64,000 bases of DNA from Maioricimonas rarisocia (GTDB lineage Bacteria; Planctomycetota; Planctomycetia; Planctomycetales; Planctomycetaceae). The translations under genes were made by a program, and so were the position numbers. Of the stretch, positions 37,018-48,871 are shown in pieces. Where the stretch lies: the NCBI RefSeq assembly GCF_007747795.1, contig NZ_CP036275.1, positions 3,086,853 through 3,150,852 of the forward strand. Direction: 5' to 3'. Position 1 is the first letter of the stretch. Each line of letters begins with the position of its first letter. The notes under the pieces were generated by a model that did not search any database, was not told the origin of the DNA, and saw nothing but the letters and a program-made list of their open reading frames with translations.

Positions 37018-37247
37018 TCCGGGCAAACGTCAAGGTCGACGGTCGGCCGGAGGAGGTCCGCATGGGCGGTTGCCGCGAAAGCTGCGAATCCGTCCTGTCC
37101 GTAAGCCTTGACTGCTGCAGGCCTGCTGGCAATACTGGGCGTTTTGACCCAGAATTTCGCGACATGGATGCGGCGAAGGCTTCGTCGCTGTCGGCGAAAC
37201 GGCATAGCCCGTTTCGGCTCAACGATTAACCACGGGAGATCGGCTGT

Positions 37248-37853
37248 ATGGGCCGGTACGTCGGACCAAAAGCACGGATCAATCGCCGTCTCGGCTTTCA
37301 GGTGTTCGAGAGCGCGGGGGCCGTTCGGGCGCTCGAGCGGAAAGAATATCCGCCGGGAATGGTACAGCGCCGTCGGAAAGCGACCATTTACGGTCTGGCG
37401 CTGATCGAGAAGCAGAAGATCAAGTACTACTACGGCTTGCGTGAAAAGCACCTTCGCCGCTACTTCGACAAGGCGCGGCGGATGAAGGGGAACACGGGGA
37501 ACAACCTGCTGGTCCTCTGCGAGCGTCGTCTGGATAATGTCGTGCGTCGCGCCGGCCTGGCCATTACGCGGCCGCAGGCCCGTCAGGGATGCGTGCACGG
37601 GCACTTCCAGCTCAACGGTCGCACGGTGAGCAAGCCGTCGATCCAGGTTCGTGCCGGTGATGTGATCACCGTCAAGAATCGCCCGAACCTGAAGAAGATG
37701 TACCAGGAAGTTTCGAGCGCGAGCCAGGGTGAATGTTCCTGGGTTTCGTTCGACGCCGACGAACTGAAGGTGGTTGTGACGTCGCTCCCGACCATGGACG
37801 ACGTGAGCCTCCCAGTCGACGTCGGCCAGGTCGTGGCGTTTCTGTCACGCTAG
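37248..37853 (+). CDS. rpsD: 30S ribosomal protein S4
   Basis: The 201-residue primary 16S rRNA-binding protein is also an assembly initiator. It starts MGRYVGPKARINRRLGFQVF and contains the S4 RNA-binding domain ERRLDNVVRRAGLAITRPQA, VHGHFQLNGRTVSKPSIQVR and GDVITVKNRPNLKK. The N-terminal zinc-ribbon cysteines of some S4 proteins are absent (C-minus type). The gene is separate from the usual alpha operon; no rpsM, rpsK, rpoA or rplQ is beside it. GGGAG upstream supports the start. In many bacteria S4 represses its own operon; nothing here shows that. Confidence 0.95.
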   Translation: MGRYVGPKARINRRLGFQVFESAGAVRALERKEYPPGMVQRRRKATIYGLALIEKQKIKYYYGLREKHLRRYFDKARRMKGNTGNNLLVLCERRLDNVVRRAGLAITRPQARQGCVHGHFQLNGRTVSKPSIQVRAGDVITVKNRPNLKKMYQEVSSASQGECSWVSFDADELKVVVTSLPTMDDVSLPVDVGQVVAFLSR

Positions 37854-37973
37854 GTGCCGTACACGGATTCGAACGAGCTGGAGGCTTCGACGACTGGCAT
37901 CGTCGGAGCCTCGCTCTACTTTGCAGCACCGGCTCGTTCGTTTCGCGCACAGGGCCGATGACGAAGGATGCCG

Positions 37974-38603
37974 ATGTTGAACCAGGCTTATCCCTACCCG
38001 GCTGCGCTGATCTTCGGGGTTCCAGGGGCCGGCAAAGGCACGCAGGGAGAGATTCTCACCCGCGTCCCAGGCTTCTTCCACCTCTCCAGCGGCGTGATTT
38101 TCCGTAAGCTGGACCCCAAGTCGGAAGAGGGACGGATCGTTCGCGACTACAGCGTCCGCGGCGAACTGGCTCCCGACGACCTGACGATTCGCATCTTTCT
38201 CAACTGGCTCGAGTCGCAGCGGGCTGCCGAACGGTTTCGGCCCCGTGAACAACTGCTTCTGCTGGACGGCCTGCCGCGTAACGTAGTGCAGTGCGACCTG
38301 ATCAAGAAGTACGTCGACGTCAAGAGCGTGCTGCACTTCGTCTGCCATGACGAAGAGGCGATGATCAAGCGAATCCGCCGCCGGGCCGTTCTGGAGAACC
38401 GTCCGGACGATGCCAGCGAGTCTGTCACCCGCAAGCGGTTCGAGGTGTACCGACGGGAGACGCTGCCGGTGCTCGAGCACTACGGCGATGACATGATCGT
38501 CGAGATCGAGTCGACCGACATTCCCGCAGAGGTGCTGCAGCACTGCCTGGAAGGGCTGGTGCCGGTCGTCAAGAGCAACTTCCCGCGGACCATACCCTCC
38601 TGA
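37974..38603 (+). CDS. adk: Adenylate kinase-family nucleoside monophosphate kinase
   Basis: The 209-residue enzyme transfers phosphate between ATP and AMP (or another NMP). The P-loop GVPGAGKGTQGEIL follows the N-terminal ALIF strand. The NMP-binding site is FHLSSGVIFRKLDPKSEEGR, the DGLPRN motif replaces the usual DGFPRT, and the lid arginines appear in IKRIRRRAVLENRPDD. The lid is short, without the cysteine zinc site. GAAGG at 37963-37967 favours ATG 37974; ATG 37968 is in frame. Assignment to AMP rather than another NMP is by similarity only. It follows rpsD by 120 bases. Confidence 0.88.
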   Translation: MLNQAYPYPAALIFGVPGAGKGTQGEILTRVPGFFHLSSGVIFRKLDPKSEEGRIVRDYSVRGELAPDDLTIRIFLNWLESQRAAERFRPREQLLLLDGLPRNVVQCDLIKKYVDVKSVLHFVCHDEEAMIKRIRRRAVLENRPDDASESVTRKRFEVYRRETLPVLEHYGDDMIVEIESTDIPAEVLQHCLEGLVPVVKSNFPRTIPS

Positions 38604-38853
38604 GGGACGGCCCCGCAGAACGCTTTCGACGGTGACGTGGCCTTGTCCAGTTGAGCGGTCCGCTCGACGCGGGGCACAGCTGCCCCTGCGGCTCCCCCCT
38701 GCCCTGTCGACCGGCGTCGGCAAAGGGTTCCTTCGCGCGGAAGCAGGAATCCTTCTCCGCGTCTCTCGAGCGGGGATGCTGCGCTGATCTCGCAGCCGCC
38801 CACCCCCAGGCCTGTGGGCACGTAATCACACAGTTTCAGAGCCGACGGCGCAC

Positions 38854-38890
38854 AAAAAAAGCCGACCGCGCCCTTGTGGGCACGATCGGC
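38854..38890 (-). terminator. Rho-independent terminator of the nqr operon
   Basis: On the minus strand, just past the nqrF stop, a 13-position stem with two mismatches (GCCGATCGTGCCC / GGGCGCGGTCGGC) and loop ACAA is followed by seven T residues (complement of AAAAAAA at 38854-38860). This is a classical intrinsic terminator at the end of nqrABCDEF. Confidence 0.85.
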
Positions 38891-38911
38891 GAATCGATTC
38901 GAGAGGTTGGC

Positions 38912-40144
38912 TCAGCCGCCGAAGTCGTCGAAGGCGATGTTCTCAGGCTCGACGCCGAGGCCATCGAGCGTCTTGAGGACGGCCTGCAGCATCAGTGGCG
39001 GGCCGCAGATGTAGTACTCGATGTCTTCGGGGGCCGGGTGATTCTTCAGGTACTCGTCGTGCAGCACCTGGTGGATGAATCCGGTGTAGCCGGTCCAGTT
39101 GTCTTCCGGCAACGGATCGGAGAGAGCGATGTTGAACTGGAAGTTCGGGTGCTTCTCTTCGAGTTCACGGAACTCGTCGACGTAGAACAGTTCGCGAACC
39201 GAGCGACCACCGTACCAGTAGGAAATCTTGCGGTTGCTGTCGCGGCCCTTGAGCAGTTCGAAGATGTGCGACCGGAGGGGGGCCATGCCGGCACCACCAC
39301 CGATGTAGATCATCTCGGCATCCGTTTCCTTGATGAAGAACTCACCATACGGACCCGAAATCGTGACCTTGTCTCCCGGCTTCAGGTTGAAGATGTAACT
39401 GGACACCTTGCCGGGGGGCGTGCCTTCGGGAGCCCGCGGCGGCGGTGTGGCGACGCGGACGTTGAGCATGATGATGCCCTCTTCGCCCGGCCAGTTCGCC
39501 ATCGAGTAGGCCCGGATCACCGGTTCCTGCACGACCGACTTGTATCGCCAGATGTTGAACTTGTCCCAGTCGGGGTGGTACTCCTCGGCGACCTGAAAGT
39601 CCTTGTACTCAACGGTGTGCGGCGGGACTTCGATCTGGATGTATCCGCCCGGCTTGAAGTTGACCCCGTCGCCAACGGGAAGCTCGAGGACGAGTTCCTT
39701 GATGAAGGTGGCGACGTTGTCGTTCGATTTGACCGTGCATTCCCATTTCTTGGTCTCGAACGCCTCGGGGGGGACCTCGATCTTCATGTCCTGCTTGACG
39801 GCAACCTGGCAGGAGAGCCGCTCGCCTTCGCGAGCCATCTTCTTGTTGATGTGGCTCTTCTCGGTCGGCAGGATGTCTCCACCCCCGTCGAGTACCCGTA
39901 CCTTGCACTGGGCGCAGGTACCACCACCGCCGCAGGCGGATGACACGAAGATCTTGTTTTCTGCGAGGGCGCCCAGCAGCTTGCCGCCGGCGGGAACCTG
40001 GATCTCTTTCTGATCGTTGATCAGGATCGAGACGTTGCCCGACGCGACGAGAAATCGCTTCGCGAGCAGAATCAGGGCGACCAGCAGCAGGACGATGCCT
40101 GTGAAGAACGCCACGCCGAGGATGATCGGAAGGATCGCTTGCAT
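38912..40144 (-). CDS. nqrF: Na+-translocating NADH:quinone reductase subunit F
   Basis: This 410-residue NADH-oxidising entry subunit has an N-terminal membrane helix ([20 protein letters not shown]). A 2Fe-2S ferredoxin domain has cysteines 71, 77, 80 ([13 protein letters not shown]) and 112 (LSCQVAV), the same spacing as the Vibrio protein. Next come an FAD domain ([11 protein letters not shown], the RxYS motif, with [16 protein letters not shown]) and an NADH-binding domain ending [18 protein letters not shown]. The last gene of the operon, followed by a clear terminator. No apbE or nqrM gene lies after it. Confidence 0.96.
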   Translation of the reverse strand: MQAILPIILGVAFFTGIVLLLVALILLAKRFLVASGNVSILINDQKEIQVPAGGKLLGALAENKIFVSSACGGGGTCAQCKVRVLDGGGDILPTEKSHINKKMAREGERLSCQVAVKQDMKIEVPPEAFETKKWECTVKSNDNVATFIKELVLELPVGDGVNFKPGGYIQIEVPPHTVEYKDFQVAEEYHPDWDKFNIWRYKSVVQEPVIRAYSMANWPGEEGIIMLNVRVATPPPRAPEGTPPGKVSSYIFNLKPGDKVTISGPYGEFFIKETDAEMIYIGGGAGMAPLRSHIFELLKGRDSNRKISYWYGGRSVRELFYVDEFRELEEKHPNFQFNIALSDPLPEDNWTGYTGFIHQVLHDEYLKNHPAPEDIEYYICGPPLMLQAVLKTLDGLGVEPENIAFDDFGG

Positions 40145-40213
40145 GGGAGCACGTGTTCCCTTTGAGTTCGCGACGGGGGCAACAGCCGCCCGGCGGAACC
40201 GGTCTCCAACTGT

Positions 40214-40843
<630 letters not shown>

Positions 40844-40896
40844 CGCTCTGTCCTTTCCGCGGGACAGTCTACAGGTGGGTCAGTTGCTGGAGGGAA

Positions 40897-41523
40897 CTAT
40901 TCGGCTTCGACCTGCTCGGGATGGAAGCTCCGCAGGATCCAGATGAAGATACCGATGATGAAGAACGCGCTGGGAGGCGTGAGCATGATCAGGTTCGGCT
41001 CGTACCAGCCGCCGTTGGGAACGGAAGGCATGATTGTGATACCGAACAGCGAACCTGCTCCGAACAGCTCGCGGAAGAACCCGACCACGATCAGGATCAG
41101 GCTGTAGCCGAGCCCGTTGCCGATGCCGTCGAGAAAACTGGCCATCGGCGGGTTCTTCATTGCGAAGCCCTCGGCACGTCCCATCACGATGCAGTTGGTG
41201 ATGATCAGTCCGACGAACACCGAAAGTTCGTCGGCGATCGAGGGGAGGAACGCCCGCAGGAACTGGTCCACGACGATCACCAGCGAGGCGATGATCGTCA
41301 TCTGGACGATGATGCGGATGCTCGACGGAATAAAGTTCCGAATGGCTGAAACGGCCGCATTCGAGGCGGCGACCACGAACACCACGGAAATCGCCATGGT
41401 GATCGACTTGTCCAGCCGCGTTGTCACCGCCAGGGCCGAACAGATTCCCAGCACCTGCAGGGCAATGGGGTTGTTCTTGAAAAGCGGGTCGAACAGGACT
41501 TCGCGTGTTTTTGGTGCCGCCAT
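40897..41523 (-). CDS. nqrD: Na+-translocating NADH:quinone reductase subunit D
   Basis: The 208-residue six-helix membrane subunit is homologous to NqrE and RnfE. It contains [20 protein letters not shown] with the first iron-site cysteine and [20 protein letters not shown] with the second. A short cytoplasmic N-terminus precedes them. It works with NqrE in inward/outward electron transfer through the membrane iron site, coupled to Na+ movement. Position in the operon is canonical (after nqrC, before nqrE). Confidence 0.95.
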   Translation of the reverse strand: MAAPKTREVLFDPLFKNNPIALQVLGICSALAVTTRLDKSITMAISVVFVVAASNAAVSAIRNFIPSSIRIIVQMTIIASLVIVVDQFLRAFLPSIADELSVFVGLIITNCIVMGRAEGFAMKNPPMASFLDGIGNGLGYSLILIVVGFFRELFGAGSLFGITIMPSVPNGGWYEPNLIMLTPPSAFFIIGIFIWILRSFHPEQVEAE

Positions 41524-41625
41524 GATGTCGGACTCCGGGTCATCGTTCGCCGGGCGTCAGAGCTCTGGACGCCGGCGTCGGTCCGCTATGTGTTGGACGT
41601 ATCTATCTGGATCAGGCTCGGTGAG

Positions 41626-42438
41626 TCAGCGGGCGGCGACCTGAAGTTCGCCGCTGCGGAGGCGTTCGAGAAACGGTCCGAACGCATCGTCGCCGAGCCA
41701 GTAGTTCACAAGGTTTTCCACGCCGACCGAGGTGATCGTCGCGCCGGAGAGACCGTCGATCTGGTTCTCTCCGTCGGCACTTCCCTTCACCACGTCAATC
41801 TGCGGCTGGCCTTCCTCGTCGATCGCGACTTTCCCGTTCCACTGGGCTTTCCAGCGCGGGTTGTCGACTTCGCCGCCCAGTCCGGGAGTCTCGGCGTGCT
41901 GGTAGAACGTGATGCCCCGCACGGTGCGGCCGTCGGCGGCCACCGAGACGAAGCCGTACAGCGTCGACCACAGGCCTTTCCCGTAGACCGGCAGGACGAT
42001 CTGGTCGATCTGCCCGTCTTTCTTCACCAGGTAGGCGGTCGCGACGCGCTCACGCGTCTTGATGCCGGCGATGTCCTGGTCGGGAGCGATCGTGACGTTC
42101 TGCGTCGGATCCTTGGCCGCCTTGAGGGGATTGTACGTGGTCGGATCGAGCGACTCGTTGAGCGTGCCCGGCTCGGGCGCGTCTTCGGTCGACGCCGGCA
42201 GGTTGATCAGGACCGTCTCGATCTGCTCGAACAGCTCGGGGACGTCCTCGTTGGAATGCTCTTCGGGGTTCCACAGGCCGGCGGCCGCGAGAACGTTCCG
42301 CTTCTTCTTGAGTTCTTCGTTCTTCACCTGCAGGGGGCGCAGCCCGACCGTCACGCCGGACACGATGAGCGAGCACACCACGCACAGGACCGTTGCAACG
42401 GTCAGCGTCCCGCTGAGGCTGTTGGGTCGAAAGCTCAT
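41626..42438 (-). CDS. nqrC: Na+-translocating NADH:quinone reductase subunit C
   Basis: This 270-residue subunit is anchored by one N-terminal helix (LTVATVLCVVCSLIVSGVTV) and carries a covalent FMN in its periplasmic domain. The flavinylation motif GLSGATITSVGV lies at about 230-240. ATG 42438 has a TGGAG ribosome-binding site; a GTG at 42453 that overlaps the nqrB stop is an alternative. ApbE is needed to attach the FMN, and no apbE gene is visible in this window. Confidence 0.94.
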   Translation of the reverse strand: MSFRPNSLSGTLTVATVLCVVCSLIVSGVTVGLRPLQVKNEELKKKRNVLAAAGLWNPEEHSNEDVPELFEQIETVLINLPASTEDAPEPGTLNESLDPTTYNPLKAAKDPTQNVTIAPDQDIAGIKTRERVATAYLVKKDGQIDQIVLPVYGKGLWSTLYGFVSVAADGRTVRGITFYQHAETPGLGGEVDNPRWKAQWNGKVAIDEEGQPQIDVVKGSADGENQIDGLSGATITSVGVENLVNYWLGDDAFGPFLERLRSGELQVAAR

Positions 42439-42449
42439 GGTTGCTCCAC

Positions 42450-43682
42450 TCACGCTGCTGTACGAACGAGGCGACGACGGATGTTGGCCTGGATGACCGT
42501 GTAGTCAATCAGCGGCGCGAACACGTTGCCGAACAGGATGGCCAGCATGATTCCTTCCGCGTAGCCGGGATTGATCACCCGGATCAGAGTCGTCATCACG
42601 CCGATCAGGATGCCGTAGATCCATTTCCCGGTCTCGGTCATCGCGGCCGACACCGGGTCGGTCGCCATGAAGACCAGTCCGAAGGCGAGGCCGCCGACGA
42701 CGAGATGCCAGTGAGGCGGCATGAGGAACATGGCATTGTCGGTCTGCCCGCTGAACATCCAGAACAGGGTCGACGAGCCGAGCGCTCCGATGAGGACCGC
42801 CAGCATGATCCGCCAGGACCCGATGCCGGTGGCAATCAGGATCGCCGCTCCGATGAGGCAAGCGAGAGTCGAGGTCTCCCCCATCGAGCCGGGGATGAAT
42901 CCCAGGAACGCCTGCATCCAGGTGATTTCGAGTCCGCTGGTGATGGCCGCCATGCCGGTCTGGACATCCGCATTGGCCAGGGCACCCAGCGATGTCGGAG
43001 CGGTGTATCCGTCGACGGCGACCCACACGAGGGGGCCGGAGATATAGGTGGGGTAGGCAAAGTACAGGAAGGCTCGGGCCGTCAGTGCCGGGTTGAGGAA
43101 GTTCTTGCCGGTCCCGCCGAACACTTCCTTGCCGATCACGACTCCGAAGATGATGCCCAGTGCGACCATCCACAGGGGCATCGACGGGGGAAGCGTGAGC
43201 GGGTACAGCATGCCGGTCACCAGAAAGCCTTCGTTGACTTCGTGGCGACGGATGGTGGCGAAGATGACCTCACAGGTTCCGCCGGCAATCTGCGTGACGA
43301 TGTAGGCCGGAATGAAGTACAGGGCCCCGTGCACGAAGTTGGCCAGGAGGCTGCTCGGATCGTAGCCGACGCCGAGTGCCGCGATGATGCTGCCACGCCA
43401 GTTGTCGATGCCGTCGCTGCCGAGATCCTGCAGAGCCAGGTTGGCCTGCAGCCCGGTGTTGTACATCGCCATCAGGATGCACGGCAGCAGCGCGACGACG
43501 ACGGTGCTCATCAGCCGCTTGAGGTCGATGGCGTCGCGGACGTGCGTGGGGCCGCTCGTGACGTCCCGGGGCGTGTAAAGGAACGTGTCGAGCGCTTCGT
43601 AGAGGGGGTAGAAGAATTCGAGCTTTCCCCCCTGCTCGAAGTTGGGCTCAATCCGGTCGAGGAATTTGCGTACGGGCTTCAT
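42450..43682 (-). CDS. nqrB: Na+-translocating NADH:quinone reductase subunit B
   Basis: The 410-residue membrane subunit has about ten transmembrane segments, a covalent FMN site and the riboflavin/quinone region. The flavinylation motif appears as [12 protein letters not shown]. Other family features are [36 protein letters not shown] and the C-terminal FATDPVSAA-like stretch [20 protein letters not shown]. It forms the main Na+ path in the complex. It follows nqrA by 71 bases, and its stop overlaps or nearly touches nqrC. Confidence 0.95.
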   Translation of the reverse strand: MKPVRKFLDRIEPNFEQGGKLEFFYPLYEALDTFLYTPRDVTSGPTHVRDAIDLKRLMSTVVVALLPCILMAMYNTGLQANLALQDLGSDGIDNWRGSIIAALGVGYDPSSLLANFVHGALYFIPAYIVTQIAGGTCEVIFATIRRHEVNEGFLVTGMLYPLTLPPSMPLWMVALGIIFGVVIGKEVFGGTGKNFLNPALTARAFLYFAYPTYISGPLVWVAVDGYTAPTSLGALANADVQTGMAAITSGLEITWMQAFLGFIPGSMGETSTLACLIGAAILIATGIGSWRIMLAVLIGALGSSTLFWMFSGQTDNAMFLMPPHWHLVVGGLAFGLVFMATDPVSAAMTETGKWIYGILIGVMTTLIRVINPGYAEGIMLAILFGNVFAPLIDYTVIQANIRRRLVRTAA

Positions 43683-43753
43683 GGTATTCCAGTCACCCCC
43701 CGAGGCGTCGTGTGGAACGGAGGCGGCGTTTCAGTTAGAGCGGACGGTTCGCG

Positions 43754-45653
<1,900 letters not shown>

Positions 45654-47213
45654 CTACTGTCGCTGGGCGGGGCCATTGCTCGGCGGCGGAGTACTGGTCG
45701 CCTGTGCGTCGATCGGGCCGTGAATCCTCTGGAGATAGGGGATCTTGTGCCGGTCCAGTTCATCCTCGAGCGTCTGGATGCCGCGAACCCGCAGCAAGGC
45801 TCCGGTCTCGATGACGTCCAGGTTCGTCAGCACGACCGCGTCGCCGGGCTTCAGGCCGGAGGAGATGCTGGCGAACGACTGAAAGGTGCTTTCCACCTCG
45901 ACAGACTGCTGAACTGCGGTGTATTCCGCCTCCGGGGCCAGCTCGTCCGCTTCGGCGGACGGCGTGGATCCACTGTTGTCGCGTCGCACGACAAAGACGG
46001 ATCCGCTGACCAGGGCGTCGCGGGGAATCAGCAACGTGTCCGTGAGCACCTGGCCATCGATACGGGCGTGGACAAACGATCCCGGGAGCAATGGCGTCGG
46101 TTGATCGCGATTGTCCACTTCGACGTAGACGGTCACCGTGCGGGTCTGCTGGTCGGCAACCGGTGCGATGCGGCGGACGACGCCGGACCATCGGGGCGTT
46201 GCGACTTCGTTCTCTGCGAGACGGGCGATCGGAACCCGACCGTCCTGAATCTGGCTGCCAAGGCTGGCGGCGTTGGAGAGTGAGATCGCGACCGGAACTT
46301 CGACTGTGTCGTTATTGGTGATGGTGAACAGAGGGTCACCGATGCGGACGTACTGACCCTCCTCGACCATCACCTCGTCGATCTGACCGGTGAACGGGGG
46401 GGCGACCCGCGTCTTCTCCAGCTCGATCTCGGCCAGTCGGAGGTCGCTGCGATGCGTGGTGAGCCGGCTCTCGACCTGCTCGACCCGCACCTGATGCAGG
46501 GCGATCTCGTTCTCGATCTGCAGGATCGCTTCCTTGTAGCGGGCCACTTCGAGTTCGGCGAGATTCACGGCCGACTGCCGCCCGGCCCCCTGCTCGAGCA
46601 GCCTGCGGGCCCGGTCGTAATCGTCCTTGGCCGTCTTGAGGTTGGCCTGCTGCTGGGCGAGCAGCCGCTGGTTGTTGGCATGATCGAGCTTCAGCCGCTT
46701 CAGTTCGGCCTCGTCTTCGTCAATGCGTGCATGAGCCTGCTGCAGCCGTTCGCGATACGTTTGCGGATCGATTTCGACGACGACGTCGCCGGGGCTCTGC
46801 AGGGACTGTCCGTTGGGCAGAATCTCGACTTCTTTGGCGTGGACGCGTACACCCTCCTGCAGGAGCTGGTTGCGCGTGATGCGTCCGGAAACTTCGGCTG
46901 AGACGACGACCGCCCGGTCGGAGCGAGCCGTGCCGAACGCCGAGATGATCTTCCGCAGGTTCGCAGATTCGGTGCGGTAAACCTGCACCTGAAACGTCTT
47001 CGGGGCGGGAGTCTCGCGTGGCGGCTCCTCTTTCAGGCCCGAGAGGCCATAGAAGACGTTGAAGCCGATGAACAGCGCTGCGGCGCAGAGAAATGGGGTG
47101 ACAATCCCGCGCCAGTGCCGCAGCAGAAACGGTGATCGCCGCGCGGGAGGTCGGTGCCCGGTCCTGGCATCGGTCGACGTGGCTTGCGAAGTTGAACCGG
47201 TCGATGCGACCAT
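45654..47213 (-). CDS. RND efflux periplasmic adaptor (HlyD/AcrA type), no adjacent pump
   Basis: The 519-residue protein is anchored by one N-terminal helix (GIVTPFLCAAALFIGFNVFY). Barrel-sandwich halves are VVVSAEVSGRITRNQLLQEG and GQIDEVMVEEGQYVRIGDPL. A long alpha-helical coiled-coil hairpin (~160-265) is followed by beta-barrel and membrane-proximal domains (PRWSGVVRRIAPVADQQTRT). The C-terminus adds a proline-rich tail (ATSTPPPSNGPAQRQ). Adaptors normally sit next to an RND or ABC pump; here the neighbours are nqrA and a dioxygenase. The pump may be encoded elsewhere, or the gene may have been separated from it. Confidence 0.87.
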   Translation of the reverse strand: MVASTGSTSQATSTDARTGHRPPARRSPFLLRHWRGIVTPFLCAAALFIGFNVFYGLSGLKEEPPRETPAPKTFQVQVYRTESANLRKIISAFGTARSDRAVVVSAEVSGRITRNQLLQEGVRVHAKEVEILPNGQSLQSPGDVVVEIDPQTYRERLQQAHARIDEDEAELKRLKLDHANNQRLLAQQQANLKTAKDDYDRARRLLEQGAGRQSAVNLAELEVARYKEAILQIENEIALHQVRVEQVESRLTTHRSDLRLAEIELEKTRVAPPFTGQIDEVMVEEGQYVRIGDPLFTITNNDTVEVPVAISLSNAASLGSQIQDGRVPIARLAENEVATPRWSGVVRRIAPVADQQTRTVTVYVEVDNRDQPTPLLPGSFVHARIDGQVLTDTLLIPRDALVSGSVFVVRRDNSGSTPSAEADELAPEAEYTAVQQSVEVESTFQSFASISSGLKPGDAVVLTNLDVIETGALLRVRGIQTLEDELDRHKIPYLQRIHGPIDAQATSTPPPSNGPAQRQ

Positions 47214-47486
47214 TGGGATGCCTTGGGAGCAGCAAATTATTGTAGAGGCAACGTTTAGCGACCGAAGAGTCCAGCGATTGCGAAGGAATTGTAGCCGTCC
47301 CCCCCCATCGGGTCACCCTCAAATTGGCTTCGCTGCGTTGCTTGGGGCCCTTGGAGGCTCGATGATTCTCAGTCGGGCCGCCCCTTGATCTTCTGCAAGT
47401 CGACCGCGACTATTAACGCGACGTTCGTTCATGCCGCGGGCAGGAAAACGCTCCAGGTCAGTTCCGGGAAAAGGATCCGCACGCTG

Positions 47487-48281
47487 ATGACTTGTGGAGT
47501 TGATTCGCAGGTTGAAGTCAGGACTGAGTTTACGTCCGACGAGCGGGCCCGCTTCGAAGCGGACGGGTTCGTGGTCGTGCGGGGACTCGCCGACCACGAT
47601 CTGCGCACGCGGATGCTCGCCGTCACCCGGGATAATCTGGCACGGCTGGTGGAACCGCTGGAATTCGAGGCAGATCTGCAGTACCCGGGAGCCCCTGAAG
47701 GGCGCTCGGCAGTCGGAGGAAGGACCGTACGCCGCCTCAAACAGGCCCACAGTCGCGATTTCGTCTTTACCGAATGGCTTCAGTTGCCGGGGCTGCTCAA
47801 CCGGCTGCGGCAGATTCTGGGCGAAACCGTCGTCTGTCCGCTGGCGCATCACAACTGCATCATGACCAAAGAGCCGGCATACAGCAGCGACACCGGCTGG
47901 CATCAGGATGTCCGTTACTGGTCGTTCGAGACGCCCGAACTGGTCAATGCCTGGCTGGCTCTGGGTGAGGAATGCGTCGACAACGGGTGTCTGCAGGTCA
48001 TTCCCGGGACGCACCGGATGACGTTCGAGCGGAACCGATTCGACGAGGAACTGTTCTTCCGGACCGACCTGCCCGAGAACCAGAACCTGATCGAGCGACG
48101 TCAGTACGTCGAGCTGCAGCCTGGTGATGTTCTCTTCTTTCACGCCCGTCTGTTTCATTCCGCGACGCGGAACCGGACGGACCAGACGAAGTACTCGGTC
48201 GTATTTACTTTTCGTGGAGCGGGAAACGGCCCGAACCCCGGCTCGCGTTCGGCCTCGCTGCCGGAACTCATTCTGCACTGA
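47487..48281 (+). CDS. Phytanoyl-CoA dioxygenase (PhyH) family protein
   Basis: This 264-residue Fe(II)/2-oxoglutarate oxygenase has the iron triad in GWHQDVRYWSF (His-x-Asp) and FFHARLFHSATRNRTDQTK (His, followed by the Arg/Thr that binds 2-oxoglutarate). The N-terminal FTSDERARFEADGFVVVRGL is typical of the family start. ATG 47487 is chosen because the frame upstream to 47385 crosses an intergenic region. Substrates of bacterial PhyH proteins vary widely (ectoine, quorum signals, secondary metabolites), and nothing nearby indicates which. Confidence 0.88.
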   Translation: MTCGVDSQVEVRTEFTSDERARFEADGFVVVRGLADHDLRTRMLAVTRDNLARLVEPLEFEADLQYPGAPEGRSAVGGRTVRRLKQAHSRDFVFTEWLQLPGLLNRLRQILGETVVCPLAHHNCIMTKEPAYSSDTGWHQDVRYWSFETPELVNAWLALGEECVDNGCLQVIPGTHRMTFERNRFDEELFFRTDLPENQNLIERRQYVELQPGDVLFFHARLFHSATRNRTDQTKYSVVFTFRGAGNGPNPGSRSASLPELILH

Positions 48282-48413
48282 GGCAGCGTCCAATCCGCTC
48301 GAATCGCGGCATCTGTCGGCCCGCCAGGCGGGCGCGGACGGCATTGAAGCCGCGATACTTTGCCAACTACACTTGGGGTTTGCCCCGCGCTTTTCCTGCT
48401 GAAAACTGAACCG

Positions 48414-48776
48414 ATGCATCTGCGACTGCTCAAATCGAAGCTTCACATGGCGGCCGTGACCCACACGGAGCTCACCTACCACGGTAGTATCACCATCGAT
48501 CCGGAATTGATGGAGGCCGTGGGGCTGCTTCCGTACGAGCAGGTGCTCATCGGAAACTGCAACAACGGGCAACGAGCCGAAACGTACGTCATCAAGGGAT
48601 CGCCCGGCGACCGGACGATTCAGATGAATGGTGCCATGGCACGACTGGCCGAACCGGGTGATCGGGTGATCATCATCTCGTTTGCGTCGATGACTCCGGA
48701 AGAAGCCGAAACGCACAAGCCGCGTGTGGCGGTCCTCGACGACAAGAACGACATCGTCGAACAGTGGGAAGGCTGA
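48414..48776 (+). CDS. panD: Aspartate 1-decarboxylase (pyruvoyl enzyme)
   Basis: The 120-residue proenzyme makes beta-alanine for pantothenate and coenzyme A. It self-cleaves between Gly and Ser in TYHGSITIDPELM, which creates the pyruvoyl group on Ser. The family N-terminus is MHLRLLKSKLHMAAVTHTEL, and the later FASMTPEEAETHKPRVAVLD motif is conserved. Other pantothenate genes (panB, panC) are not in the window. It lies 132 bases after the dioxygenase gene. Confidence 0.94.
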   Translation: MHLRLLKSKLHMAAVTHTELTYHGSITIDPELMEAVGLLPYEQVLIGNCNNGQRAETYVIKGSPGDRTIQMNGAMARLAEPGDRVIIISFASMTPEEAETHKPRVAVLDDKNDIVEQWEG

Positions 48777-48871
48777 GCGAAGCGGACGCCCGGGCGTCGC
48801 GACCGCGTTGACTTGGCTTCTCCTTCGCTGCATCTCCGATCGCTCCGACGACGCCCCGCGGGTACCCTCGG

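Noticed and set aside
37014-37229. 71-codon frame after xseB, overlapping its stop
   Set aside because: Composition is not protein-like, no homologous motif, and it ends in the S4 leader region.
37865-37885. GGATTCGAAC resembling a reversed tRNA T-loop
   Set aside because: The flanking bases do not form a T-arm stem, and no acceptor, D or anticodon arm can be folded around it.
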